Source: Alphaproteobacteria bacterium (GTDB lineage: Bacteria > Pseudomonadota > Alphaproteobacteria > Rhizobiales > Aestuariivirgaceae). From it: DNA of 19,733 bases. The stretch lies in NCBI GenBank assembly GCA_024279045.1, contig JAJRRZ010000031.1, positions 1 through 19,733 on the forward strand. The letters are read 5' to 3'. The first letter of the stretch is position 1, and each line of letters starts with the position of its first letter. Both the position numbers and the translations under genes were made by a program. The notes beneath the pieces were generated by a model. That model searched no databases, had not been told where the DNA came from, and was given only the letters and a program-made list of their open reading frames with translations. Of the stretch, positions 1 to 7,097 are shown piece by piece.

Positions 1-278
1 CGCACGCGCCGGGCGATTTCCTCGCCCTTTTCCCGCTGCACCAGCGCCAGGTCATATTGACTTTGCAAATCCAGCCAGAATTGTGGCGAATTGCCGAAAT
101 ACAACCCCAGCCGCAGTGCCGTATCAGGGCTGATGGAGCGGCGGCCATTGAGAATATCCGTGATCCGCCCCGAGGGCACGCCAATATCCAGCGCCAGCCG
201 GTTGGCGCTGAGCTTTCTGGCTTCCAGCTCACGCTTCAGGAAACGTCCGGGATGCACGGCAGGCGACATGATGCTCAT
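1..278 (-). CDS. higA: HigA-type antitoxin, XRE-family DNA-binding protein (C-terminus cut by window edge)
   Basis: Antitoxin of a HigBA module: it should bind and neutralise the HigB toxin and repress their common promoter. The 92 visible complete codons begin MSIMSPAVHPGRFLKREL. Residues about 24-47 form a helix-turn-helix (LSANRLALDIGVPSGRITDI), followed by FWLDLQSQYDL near residues 67-77, a pattern typical of HigA/VapI proteins. The start is taken as the ATG at 278, which overlaps the higB stop codon as ATGA, a sign of translational coupling. A second ATG three codons in is possible. Only about the last 10 residues should be missing if it has the usual length near 100. Order is toxin first, antitoxin second, as usual for higBA. 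Family assignment is firm; activity is inferred. Confidence 0.9.
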   Translation of the reverse strand, partial: MSIMSPAVHPGRFLKRELEARKLSANRLALDIGVPSGRITDILNGRRSISPDTALRLGLYFGNSPQFWLDLQSQYDLALVQREKGEEIARRV

Positions 279-562
279 CCCCTGTGATAATCAACGATCT
301 CGACATTGAACGCATTGCCGTCACGGAACTCGAAACAGATGCGCCAACGTCCATTGACGGTCATGGCCCATTGATGCTTCCTGTCGCCTTTCAACTTGTG
401 CAGACCAACACTTTTCAGAGGCGACAGGTCGTTCAATGATTTGGCGACATTCAATGCCAACAGCAAGTCGATGGCCTTGTCGAAATCCAGACCACGAAAA
501 CGATTGGGATGCTCACCCTCCCAAACCTTGCAGCTGGCCGTGTTGCGCCATGACTGGATCAT
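275..562 (-). CDS. higB: HigB-type toxin, RelE/ParE superfamily mRNA interferase
   Basis: Toxin of the HigBA pair. Family members cut mRNA on the ribosome when freed from HigA. The 95-residue protein matches the usual 90-95. It has the family pattern of a basic middle (LHKLKGDRKHQWAMTVNGRW, 54-73), the strand RICFEF (74-79) and the closing VEIVDYH (87-93). The arginines at 72 and 74 and the tyrosine at 92 sit where catalytic or RNA-binding residues lie in this family. The stop overlaps the higA start by 4 nt. The ATG at 562 lies 9 nt from the edge of a perfect palindrome, and no Shine-Dalgarno motif is evident in between. All key regions appear intact, so the toxin is probably functional, but this is inferred from sequence. 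Confidence 0.9.
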   Translation of the reverse strand: MIQSWRNTASCKVWEGEHPNRFRGLDFDKAIDLLLALNVAKSLNDLSPLKSVGLHKLKGDRKHQWAMTVNGRWRICFEFRDGNAFNVEIVDYHRG

Positions 563-570
563 GTCATGAA

Positions 571-593
571 CATACTACGCAAGGCATAGTATG
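571..593. promoter_or_regulatory. Palindromic operator of the higBA module
   Basis: Perfect 7-bp inverted repeat, CATACTA and TAGTATG, separated by 9 nt (578-586). It starts 9 nt upstream of the higB ATG. The position and symmetry fit a binding site for the HigA dimer, which autorepresses higBA in known systems. The TAGTAT and TACTAT hexamers inside it could also serve as a -10 box, but no convincing -35 box was found. The operator role is inferred. Confidence 0.55.
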
Positions 594-628
594 GCAATGC
601 GCGAACAAGTGGTATTGAAGGTCGCCCG

Positions 629-1252
629 TCATTCCTTCAGAAGGTCGGCGAAATCGCTCTTCACCAGCAGCGCGTGCAGGGTAATGCCCTCCTCCGCCAG
701 GTTTTCCGCCGCGCCCTCCTCGCGATCCACCACCGACAGCGCCGTATCCACCACGTAGCCCATCTCGCGCACCTTGTGCACGGTTTGCAGCAGCGATCCG
801 GCGGTGGTGGTTACATCGTCGATGATCAGCACCTTCTCCGGCTCTTCCTCATGCACCGGCGGCAGCCAGCCGTCAAACAACTGCTTCGCGCCGTGCTCCT
901 TGGCCTTCTTGCGCATGAAGAAGGCATTCACCGGCCAGCCCATGTCGTTGCTGCGCACCGCCACCGCCGCGACAATGGGCACCGCCCCCATCTCCAGCCC
1001 GCCGATGGCCCACAGGTCTTTCTTCTGCATGAATTCCACGATCAGCTCGCCGATGATCGCCGCGCCCTCCGGGTGCATGGTCGTCGGGCGCAGTTGAAAC
1101 AGATAATTGCTCCTGCGCCCGGATGTCAGGGTGAAGTCGCCCAGCATCAGCGAATGATCGCGCACAATCTCCCACAGCCGCCGCAGCCGTGCATCATCCA
1201 GTTGATAGGGCCGTTTCGGCGCGTTGGGGTTGGGGTTTTCGTTGTCGTTCAT
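629..1252 (-). CDS. pyrE: Orotate phosphoribosyltransferase
   Basis: Converts orotate and PRPP to orotidine 5'-monophosphate and pyrophosphate, the fifth step of de novo UMP synthesis, in the cytoplasm. The 207-residue product has the PRPP-binding loop VLIIDDVTTTAGS (141-153) and the flexible catalytic loop RKKAKEHG (114-121), both characteristic of PyrE. An early FTLTSGRRSNYLFQL stretch (40-54) matches the family substrate-side motif. The frame stays open to an ATG at 1279, but the ATG at 1252 is preferred because AGGAG lies about 10 nt upstream. The N-terminal 16 residues are Asn/Pro-rich and probably disordered. It stands alone between higBA (66 nt downstream) and a kinase gene (72 nt upstream), with no other pyr gene nearby. 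Confidence 0.94.
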   Translation of the reverse strand: MNDNENPNPNAPKRPYQLDDARLRRLWEIVRDHSLMLGDFTLTSGRRSNYLFQLRPTTMHPEGAAIIGELIVEFMQKKDLWAIGGLEMGAVPIVAAVAVRSNDMGWPVNAFFMRKKAKEHGAKQLFDGWLPPVHEEEPEKVLIIDDVTTTAGSLLQTVHKVREMGYVVDTALSVVDREEGAAENLAEEGITLHALLVKSDFADLLKE

Positions 1253-1324
1253 GTTGAGAGGGCTCCTGCTGCCGGGCATGTCCGTTTCCGATGCGCAGCG
1301 TTGTGCGCGGCATGGGCCGGGCTG

Positions 1325-2926
1325 TCAAGCACGCGCCTCGCCGCTTGTGTCAATCCCGCCGCCCCTATCGCCCTTGCTCTGACCAGCCTTGCCCGCATCC
1401 CGCCGCACCGGCAGCCGCAACACCGCGCGCAGGCCGGGCGCGTTGTCCTCAAGCCGCAGCTCGCCATCATGCAGCCGGGCGATGGACGCCACCAGCGACA
1501 GCCCCAGCCCGGAGCCGGGCGCGGAGCGCGCCTTGTCCAGCCGCACGAAGCGTTCCTTCACCTTCTCGCGCATCTCCTCCGGAATGCCCGGCCCGTTGTC
1601 CGACACGATGATGTCCACGTGTTCCCGCCCCGTCCGCACCTCCACCGACAAGCGCAGCGCTCCCTCCTTCGGCACGCCATATTTCATGGCGTTCTCCAAC
1701 AGGTTCACCAGCGCCTGGGCGATCAGTTGCCGATCACCCAGCACCAGCGCCCGCCGTGGCGCATGCAGCGCGAATTCTCCACCCATGTCTTCCACGATGG
1801 GCTCGTAAAGCTCCGCCACCTCGCGCGCTACTTCCGCCACGTCCACTTCCGAGAATCCGGCCCGCGCCTGCCCGGCTTCCGCCCGCGCGATCAGCAGCAG
1901 CGAGTTGAACGTGCGCAACAGCTCGTCGGCCTGGGCAATGGTCGAGGCCAGCGCCTCGCGCCGCTGCTCCTCGCCACCGGCGCGCAGGGCGTTTTCGGTC
2001 TGTGCCTTCAGCCGCGTCAGCGGCGTTTTCAGGTCGTGCGCGATGTTCGAGGAAACCTCCCGCATGCCCTGCATCAGCCGCTCGATCTGATCGAGCATGT
2101 CGTTCAGCGCCTCGGCCAGCCGGTCAAGCTCGTCGCCGGAACCCTCCACCGGCACCCGCCGCGCCAGCCGTCCGGCGCGGATAGCCCGCACACTGGCCGT
2201 GATCCCGTCGATGCGCCGCAGGAAATTGCGCGACAGCAACAACCCGCCACCAATGCCCAGCAATGTCGTCAGGCCCAGCGTCCACAACAGCACATTGCGG
2301 ATGACACGGCGGAACTGGAACAGGTGCTCGATATCCCGCCCGATGACGATATGCAGTCCTTCGGCCAGATGGATGTAATAGGCCCGCACATGCCGCTCGC
2401 GCGGGCCGGAAGGCGTGATGACGGAAATGGTGAAATCCACCCAGCCGGAGCGCTCACGCTTTTGCAGCTCTTCCGGCAGTTGCGGCAGATTGCCGGCCAG
2501 CACCTTGCCGTCCGGCCCGGAAAGCAGATACAGCCCGCCCGGCACCCCCTGCTGCGTGCGCCGCCGCAGCACCGCCACCACGCCACCGGGGCCGTTGATG
2601 GCGTATTGCTCCGCGATGCCGCGCACATCCGCGGCGATGGTCTGTTCTATCTGCGCCTGCAGCAGCCGCTGCGCCTGCCACCAGGTATAAGCCAGCACGG
2701 CGGCCACCGACACGGCGAAAACCAGCAGATAGATGGCCACCAGCCGAAAGGTGGAAGTGCGCACCACCCGCCAGATGCCGCGGCGTTGTGTGTGTGGCCC
2801 ACGCCCCGTGACGGTTTCGGCGGCATAGCCGGCCTGCGATGTGTCGGCATTCTTCCCGGTGCCGGATGACTTGCCACCCGTCTCCGCCGGCGTGGAATGT
2901 GTTGTGCTGTCCGCCGCCGGCGCCAT
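1325..2926 (-). CDS. Two-component sensor histidine kinase with HAMP domain (partner of the adjacent regulator)
   Basis: Inner-membrane sensor kinase of 533 residues. In order: a low-complexity Ser/Thr/Gly-rich cytoplasmic tail (1-50), TM1 (about 61-82), a periplasmic sensor region of about 125 residues, TM2 (about 211-232), HAMP (about 233-285), a dimerisation and phosphoacceptor helix with NIAHDLKTPLTRL (His297), and an ATPase domain with N-box NLLENAMKYG (408-417), G1 DNGPGIP (443-449) and G2 GSGLGLSL (471-478). All catalytic elements are present, so it should autophosphorylate. It begins 4 nt after the stop of the response regulator, so the two are a cognate operon pair. The class resembles QseC/CusS-type kinases, but no metal- or ligand-binding motif in the periplasmic part identifies the signal. 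The 60-residue N-terminal tail is longer than usual; a downstream start cannot be excluded. Confidence 0.93.
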   Translation of the reverse strand: MAPAADSTTHSTPAETGGKSSGTGKNADTSQAGYAAETVTGRGPHTQRRGIWRVVRTSTFRLVAIYLLVFAVSVAAVLAYTWWQAQRLLQAQIEQTIAADVRGIAEQYAINGPGGVVAVLRRRTQQGVPGGLYLLSGPDGKVLAGNLPQLPEELQKRERSGWVDFTISVITPSGPRERHVRAYYIHLAEGLHIVIGRDIEHLFQFRRVIRNVLLWTLGLTTLLGIGGGLLLSRNFLRRIDGITASVRAIRAGRLARRVPVEGSGDELDRLAEALNDMLDQIERLMQGMREVSSNIAHDLKTPLTRLKAQTENALRAGGEEQRREALASTIAQADELLRTFNSLLLIARAEAGQARAGFSEVDVAEVAREVAELYEPIVEDMGGEFALHAPRRALVLGDRQLIAQALVNLLENAMKYGVPKEGALRLSVEVRTGREHVDIIVSDNGPGIPEEMREKVKERFVRLDKARSAPGSGLGLSLVASIARLHDGELRLEDNAPGLRAVLRLPVRRDAGKAGQSKGDRGGGIDTSGEARA

Positions 2927-2930
2927 GCGT

Positions 2931-3605
2931 TCAGTCCGCCTTCAGCACATAGCCGCTACCGCGCACGGTGTGCAGCATGGGCTTGTCGAAACCCTTGTCG
3001 ATCTTGCCGCGCAGGCGCGAGATGTGCACGTCGATGACATTGGTCTGCGGGTCGAAGTGGTAGTTCCACACGTTCTCCAGCAGCATCGTGCGGGTAACCA
3101 CGTTGCCGGCGTTGCGCATCAGGTATTCCAGCAATTTGAACTCGCGCGGTTGCAGCAGGATTTCCTGCCCCGCCCGCGTAACCCGGCGCTTCAGCAGATC
3201 CATCTCCATGTCGCCCACGCGCAGCCGCGTCTGTACCGGCTCTGCCGTCTTGCGCCGGCCCAGCACCTCCACCCGAGCCAGCAGCTCGGAGAACGAGTAG
3301 GGCTTGGCCAGATAGTCGTCGCCACCGGCGCGCAGGCCCTCCACCTTGTCTTCCACCTCGCCCAGCGCGGAGAGGAACAGGGCAGGGGTCTGATCTCCTT
3401 CCTCGCGCAGCGATCGCACGATGGAAAGCCCGTCCATGCCCGGCAGCATCCGGTCCACGATCAGCACGTCGTAGTCGCCATCCCGCGCCATCTGCAAGCC
3501 CTCCGGCCCGTTGGTGGCGAGATCCGCCACGTGCCCGGCCTCGCGCAGGCCCTTCAATAACCAGTTGGCCGCCTCGCGGTCGTCTTCGATCACCAGTATG
3601 TGCAT
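2931..3605 (-). CDS. OmpR/PhoB-family response regulator
   Basis: DNA-binding response regulator of 224 residues. The receiver domain (1-118) has the acidic pair Asp8/Asp9, phosphoacceptor Asp51 in LIVDRMLPGMDG, Ser79 and Lys101 in LAKPYSF. A winged-helix domain follows (about 125-224), ending in the typical TVRGSGYVL. The start at 3605 is chosen because MHILVIEDD is the canonical receiver opening and GAGGAAC lies 8 nt upstream; the open frame extends a further 47 codons without homology. It is transcribed with the HAMP kinase 4 nt downstream. A PAS-type kinase gene ends 180 nt upstream on the same strand. In sequence style it is close to the CusR/QseB/CzcR group, but the regulon cannot be read from the window. 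Confidence 0.94.
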   Translation of the reverse strand: MHILVIEDDREAANWLLKGLREAGHVADLATNGPEGLQMARDGDYDVLIVDRMLPGMDGLSIVRSLREEGDQTPALFLSALGEVEDKVEGLRAGGDDYLAKPYSFSELLARVEVLGRRKTAEPVQTRLRVGDMEMDLLKRRVTRAGQEILLQPREFKLLEYLMRNAGNVVTRTMLLENVWNYHFDPQTNVIDVHISRLRGKIDKGFDKPMLHTVRGSGYVLKAD

Positions 3606-3666
3606 GGTTTGCAGTTCCTCGCGGGAAAACTCCGTAAAAAGCCCTGTAGCAGTTTGTTCATGAATG

Positions 3667-3695
3667 AATATAGGCCACGCCCGCGCCGCTGCAAA
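3667..3695 (-). promoter_or_regulatory. Possible promoter for the response regulator-kinase pair
   Basis: On the minus strand TTTGCA (3690-3695) and TATATT (3667-3672) are 17 nt apart and lie about 60-90 nt upstream of the response regulator start. The -10 box is good and the -35 box is weak. This is pattern recognition only. Confidence 0.3.
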
Positions 3696-3733
3696 ATGAG
3701 AGCTGTGTAATGGCTCCGTGCCTTGCGCCACCA

Positions 3734-3759
3734 CCCCTGCGGCCATTGCGCCGCAGGGG
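3734..3759 (-). terminator. Hairpin downstream of the PAS kinase gene
   Basis: Perfect 10-bp GC-rich inverted repeat, CCCCTGCGGC and GCCGCAGGGG, around a 6-nt loop (3744-3749). It starts 27 nt after the PAS kinase stop. There is no T-run after it on the minus strand, so it may act as an mRNA-stabilising or Rho-assisted end rather than a classical intrinsic terminator. It separates the PAS kinase from the response regulator-kinase unit. Confidence 0.5.
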
Positions 3760-3785
3760 GCAGTACTCGGGTATTGAGTCCTGCC

Positions 3786-6074
3786 CTATATGGCGGCCTT
3801 GTTTGCGGGGGCGACGCTTGCCTCTTCCCCCGGCGCATGCTCTGCGGCAATTTGTGTTCCCATCCGTGGAATGATGATGCGGACGCATGTGCCATGGCCT
3901 TCGGCGCTGTCGATTTCCAGCCGCCCACCGTGCATCTCCGCCACTGCCTTGACAATGGCCAGGCCGATGCCGGAACCACCCTTGTGTGCGTTGTAGGCGT
4001 GGCCTGCCCGCTGGAACGGCTCGCCGATGTGCTCCAGCATCTCCTGCGGCATGCCAGCGCCGGTATCGCGCACCTCCAGCAGCAGCGCATCACCTTTCAG
4101 CATTTCTGCCCGCACGTGCACCTCCCCCTGTTCGGTGAAGCGCACCGCATTCGACAGCAGTTGCTCCAGGGCCTGCGCCAGCCGCGCCGCGTCCACCCTT
4201 GCATGCACATCGTTGGCCGTGCGCACCACCAGCTCCAGCCCCTTGTCCTCGGCCTGTGGCATGAACTTCTCCGCCACTTCCAGCGCCAGCTCGCCGATGT
4301 TTGCCGGCTCCGCCCCGAAGCGCAGCTTCTCCGTGCTCAATTCGGAGAAAGCCATGATATCCATGATCTTGCGGTGGATTTCCTCCCCAGCCCGATGAAT
4401 GCCGGCGGCATATTCCAGATATTTGTCATCCAGCGGCCCCAGTGCCTGCTGACGCATCACGTCGGCATAGCCGATGACATGGTTCAATGGCGTATTCAGT
4501 TCGTGGCTGACATTGGCCAGGATTTGCGACTTCACCCGCAGCGCCCGTTCCGCCCGTTCCTTTTCCTTCTGGTAGTTGCGCGCCATCTGCCTCAGGCGCT
4601 GGTTCTTGAATTCGATCTCCTGCTGCGAGTGCTCCAGCGCCTGCACCGTTTCCTCCAGCTCGCGGCGTGAGGTTTCAAGCTCCAGTTGCTTGCGCTTCAG
4701 TTCGGTGATGTCCGTACCCACCGACACATGCCCACCACTGGCCGTCTGCTGCTCGCTGATCTGCAGCCAGCGGCCATCGTCCAGCTCCAGCTCCAGCACC
4801 GTTTCCTTGCCGTGCACACCATCCAGAGCGTGGCGGAAGGCATGCCTGCGTCCCTTGCTGCGCGCCTGTTGCATGATGTCGGTATAGCGCCGCCCCGGCT
4901 GGCAGATTTCCTTGTCAAGCTGATAGAACTCACGAAACTTGCTGTTGCACTTTACCAGGCGTTTCTCGGCATCCCACAGGGCAAAGCTCTCCGAGATGGA
5001 TTCAATGGCCTGGTCAAGTTGCTGCTCGGCATTGTGCCGTGCCTCCGCCGCTTTCTTCTGTTCGGTAATGTCCACTGCAATGCCCACAAGATGCATGTTT
5101 TCGCCAGCCCCTTCCGGCAGCGCACCGCGCAGCTTCACCCACAGGTAGGATCCGGTGATTTCATTGCGCAGGCGAAGCTCGTGTTCGAAGGTGTTCAGCT
5201 TCGTGCGCAGGCGTTGCTCCAGCAATTCGTCGATGGGCGTGTCTTCCGGATGCTGCAGAACCAGGAAATCGGCCAGATCCATGTAACCGCCCTTCATCTG
5301 CAGGCCCAGCAGCTCGCACATCGACAGCGTCAGGAAGATGCGCCCATGCGCCACATCCCAGTCCCACAAGCCGCAGCGCCCCAGTTGCAGGGCGCTCTCC
5401 AACCGGCGGACGAAATCCATGTGCGCGGCGTTTTCTGTTTCGGATTGGTCGGCCTGCCAGTTGTAGAGCGCTAGCAGCATCACCAGAATCAGCATCAGGC
5501 CCAGCGCGATGCCCAGCAGGGTATTGCCGTATTTCTCCCATACCAGCGCCATCGCGTTGTGTGGTTGCACCGCCAGCACCGCGCCCGGCCAGGCAGAAAG
5601 CGGCATGGCGCCCGCCAGCACGTCCACACCGCCCGGCAGCGGCACGGCAACGATGGCTCCCTGACCATCGGCAGCCAGGGCGATGCGCCGCAGCACATCG
5701 GGCAGCATTTCGCCCTGCGCAACAGAGAGGGCGTCGGGGGGTGTGCCGGCCATGGCCTGCACACGGCCATCGGCATCGACAATGATGAAGATGCGCCCTT
5801 GTGTCAGGGCGTGTTCCGGCAGCAGGCGCTCTAGATCCTCGGCTATGGGCGCGCGCACCGTATCCGCGGCGCGCAGCATGCCTTCCAGCCCGCTGCCGGC
5901 CAGCCGCAAAAGGGTAGAGAGCTGCTGTATCTGGGCTTGCCGGAAATGGCCGGACTGCTTGCCGACAATGGCCACCAGTCCCACCTGCGAGACAATGATG
6001 GCCAGCACTGCAATGATGGTAATCACCCGCCGCGCTGCGCGTTCGTTGATGCCGAACCGTGCCTTTTCGCCCAT
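3786..6074 (-). CDS. Membrane-bound PAS-domain sensor histidine kinase (PleC/PdhS-like core)
   Basis: Sensor kinase of 762 residues: TM1 (17-38), an extracytoplasmic region of about 140 residues, TM2 (183-204), two PAS-like domains (about 225-340, ending VGIAVDITEQKK, and about 352-458, ending VGTDITELKRKQ), a charged coiled coil (458-515), an H-box with NVSHELNTPLNHVIGYADVM (His524), and an ATPase domain with LLSNAVRF (639-646), DTGAGMP (670-676), EPFQR (685-689) and GGSGIGL (699-705). The H-box followed by 'ALGPL' resembles alphaproteobacterial PleC/PdhS kinases, with Asn in place of the usual Arg of HELRTPLN. The frame stays open to 6395, but the extra 107 residues are unlike a kinase N-terminus. 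The ATG at 6074 is preferred because it places TM1 close to the start; its ribosome-binding site is weak. No receiver domain is fused. A hairpin separates it from the regulator gene. Confidence 0.9.
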   Translation of the reverse strand: MGEKARFGINERAARRVITIIAVLAIIVSQVGLVAIVGKQSGHFRQAQIQQLSTLLRLAGSGLEGMLRAADTVRAPIAEDLERLLPEHALTQGRIFIIVDADGRVQAMAGTPPDALSVAQGEMLPDVLRRIALAADGQGAIVAVPLPGGVDVLAGAMPLSAWPGAVLAVQPHNAMALVWEKYGNTLLGIALGLMLILVMLLALYNWQADQSETENAAHMDFVRRLESALQLGRCGLWDWDVAHGRIFLTLSMCELLGLQMKGGYMDLADFLVLQHPEDTPIDELLEQRLRTKLNTFEHELRLRNEITGSYLWVKLRGALPEGAGENMHLVGIAVDITEQKKAAEARHNAEQQLDQAIESISESFALWDAEKRLVKCNSKFREFYQLDKEICQPGRRYTDIMQQARSKGRRHAFRHALDGVHGKETVLELELDDGRWLQISEQQTASGGHVSVGTDITELKRKQLELETSRRELEETVQALEHSQQEIEFKNQRLRQMARNYQKEKERAERALRVKSQILANVSHELNTPLNHVIGYADVMRQQALGPLDDKYLEYAAGIHRAGEEIHRKIMDIMAFSELSTEKLRFGAEPANIGELALEVAEKFMPQAEDKGLELVVRTANDVHARVDAARLAQALEQLLSNAVRFTEQGEVHVRAEMLKGDALLLEVRDTGAGMPQEMLEHIGEPFQRAGHAYNAHKGGSGIGLAIVKAVAEMHGGRLEIDSAEGHGTCVRIIIPRMGTQIAAEHAPGEEASVAPANKAAI

Positions 6075-6257
6075 CGCCGGAATGGCGCACGGGCGATTCT
6101 TGCCCAGCAGGTGTTCAAAGCCGCCATCGGCCACCGCTCTGCCCCCCAGAATACGAAGCACCCGGCAACAGGTGCTCCGCCCATGCCCCAACCAGGAGCA
6201 CTTCCGCATGCAACCCCGCCGGTCTGTTATGGTTGCCCGGGATTGCCCCGCCCCATG

Positions 6258-6277
6258 CCGTTTCGGGTGTGAAACGG
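6258..6277. repeat. Short inverted repeat in the divergent intergenic region
   Basis: Perfect 7-bp arms, CCGTTTC and GAAACGG, around a 6-nt loop (GGGTGT). It may form a hairpin in a leader transcript of the PAS kinase gene or in a plus-strand small RNA. Confidence 0.4.
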
Positions 6278-6361
6278 ACTGAAGCTCAGCCCGTTCATAT
6301 TTCGGTAACCTTTTGGGCGGTTGTCCAGAGGGATGTTGCAGGCATGGCTGCGGCATCCGCT

Positions 6362-6380
6362 GCGATTCGAATTGAATCGC
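6362..6380. promoter_or_regulatory. Palindrome with two GANTC sites
   Basis: Perfect 7-bp inverted repeat, GCGATTC and GAATCGC, around GAATT. Each arm carries one GANTC, the recognition sequence of the alphaproteobacterial cell-cycle methylase CcrM. It is about 290 nt upstream of the chosen PAS kinase start and about 315 nt upstream of the divergent gene. It could be an operator for either gene. The sequence symmetry is certain; the function is inferred. Confidence 0.4.
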
Positions 6381-6402
6381 CTCTGAAACGAGCATCTCTC
6401 AC

Positions 6403-6423
6403 CCGCTCTGCAGCGGCTTTTTT
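6403..6423 (+). terminator. Small hairpin followed by six Ts (plus strand)
   Basis: CCGCT and AGCGG form a 5-bp stem around CTGC, followed after one base by TTTTTT (6418-6423). This has the form of a weak intrinsic terminator on the plus strand, although no plus-strand protein gene lies upstream. It could end a small RNA or be chance. Confidence 0.3.
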
Positions 6424-6695
6424 GCGCAAGTTGGGGCATGTTTCTGCTTCGTTTTGTTTGGTGAAAACTGCTTCATGGAAGCGGAACAATCAAAAATAGT
6501 TCTTTTTGAAACAACAACCAAAAGTAAAGATTGTCCGGAAATTCAACCGGATTCAATTCAAATTGCGTAAATGATTAACAAAACCTTGCCTGCCTGATTG
6601 ACTCTGGGACGGATCGGATTCCAGCATGCCTGCCATGCTTGCGAGGTTGCGGCCTCCTGCAAGCGTGGCGAGTCATTTGCGGCGGGGAGAAAAAC

Positions 6696-7064
6696 ATGAA
6701 CTGGCGGGACTCGGGACACCCTGCACCGTGGGCATGCCGCACTGCCTTGGCAGCCGGAGCAGGAGTGATGTTGGCCGTGCTGATGACAGGGGGTATTGCA
6801 GACTCCGAGGCTGGCCAGGCACGCGCGCAGTTCAAGGCATCGCTGCGTATCGACGCCGACCTCATCGCCCGCGATCGCACAACCGTGGGCACCGCCACCG
6901 TGGCATCCACCACTGTTGAAACATCGGCCACTGCCGACAATGCGATATCCCGCCTTTCCGCCACACCGGACACCATCACATCAGCGCTGCCACGCGCCGA
7001 TGGCTCCGGATATTGCGTGCGTGTCAACCTCAATCAGGACCGCTGGCGCTGGCAATGCAATTGA
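6696..7064 (+). CDS. Small predicted secreted or periplasmic protein of unknown function
   Basis: A 122-residue protein that I do not recognise. The ATG at 6696 is chosen because GGGGAG lies 7 nt upstream. The N-terminus has a hydrophobic stretch (about 17-34, AALAAGAGVMLAVLMTGG) followed by small residues (GQARAQ, 40-45), which looks like a Sec signal peptide; a single membrane anchor is the alternative. The middle (about 61-98) is rich in Thr, Ala and Ser and probably extended. The C-terminal end, YCVRVNLNQDRWRWQCN, holds the only two Cys residues of the mature part (107 and 121) and could form a disulfide-closed hairpin. It is the only clear intact gene on the plus strand and converges with the SH3b gene, 33 nt away. 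Codon use looks native. Confidence 0.7.
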   Translation: MNWRDSGHPAPWACRTALAAGAGVMLAVLMTGGIADSEAGQARAQFKASLRIDADLIARDRTTVGTATVASTTVETSATADNAISRLSATPDTITSALPRADGSGYCVRVNLNQDRWRWQCN

Positions 7065-7097
7065 ACAGCAGCCCTGTTTGCCCTGGAAAGCAGGCAT

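Larger units (their letters stand above)
6075..6695. other. 620-nt divergent intergenic region
   Basis: This stretch lies between the PAS kinase start (minus) and the small secreted protein (plus). I see no convincing gene in it. The minus-strand frame is open through 6075-6395 but reads as a Cys/Arg-rich sequence with no domain. The part from about 6460 to 6600 is strikingly AT-rich for this genome, as expected of promoter DNA. It contains two hairpins and one palindrome, listed separately. Promoters for both flanking genes must lie here, but I could not fix a reliable -35/-10 pair. Confidence 0.6.

Noticed and set aside
674..2869. Long open frame on the plus strand opposite pyrE and the HAMP kinase
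   Set aside because: The product is rich in His, Arg, Gln and Pro with no domain; this is the usual mirror of high-GC genes on the other strand, which have clear families.
6075..6395. 107-residue N-terminal extension of the PAS kinase
   Set aside because: Cys/Arg/Pro-rich, no kinase-like features, and it contains the palindrome at 6362-6380; the start at 6074 puts the first membrane segment near the N-terminus.
7065..7097. Possible bidirectional terminator between the convergent secreted-protein genes
   Set aside because: I found only partial CCCTG/CAGG pairing and no stable stem with a T-run.
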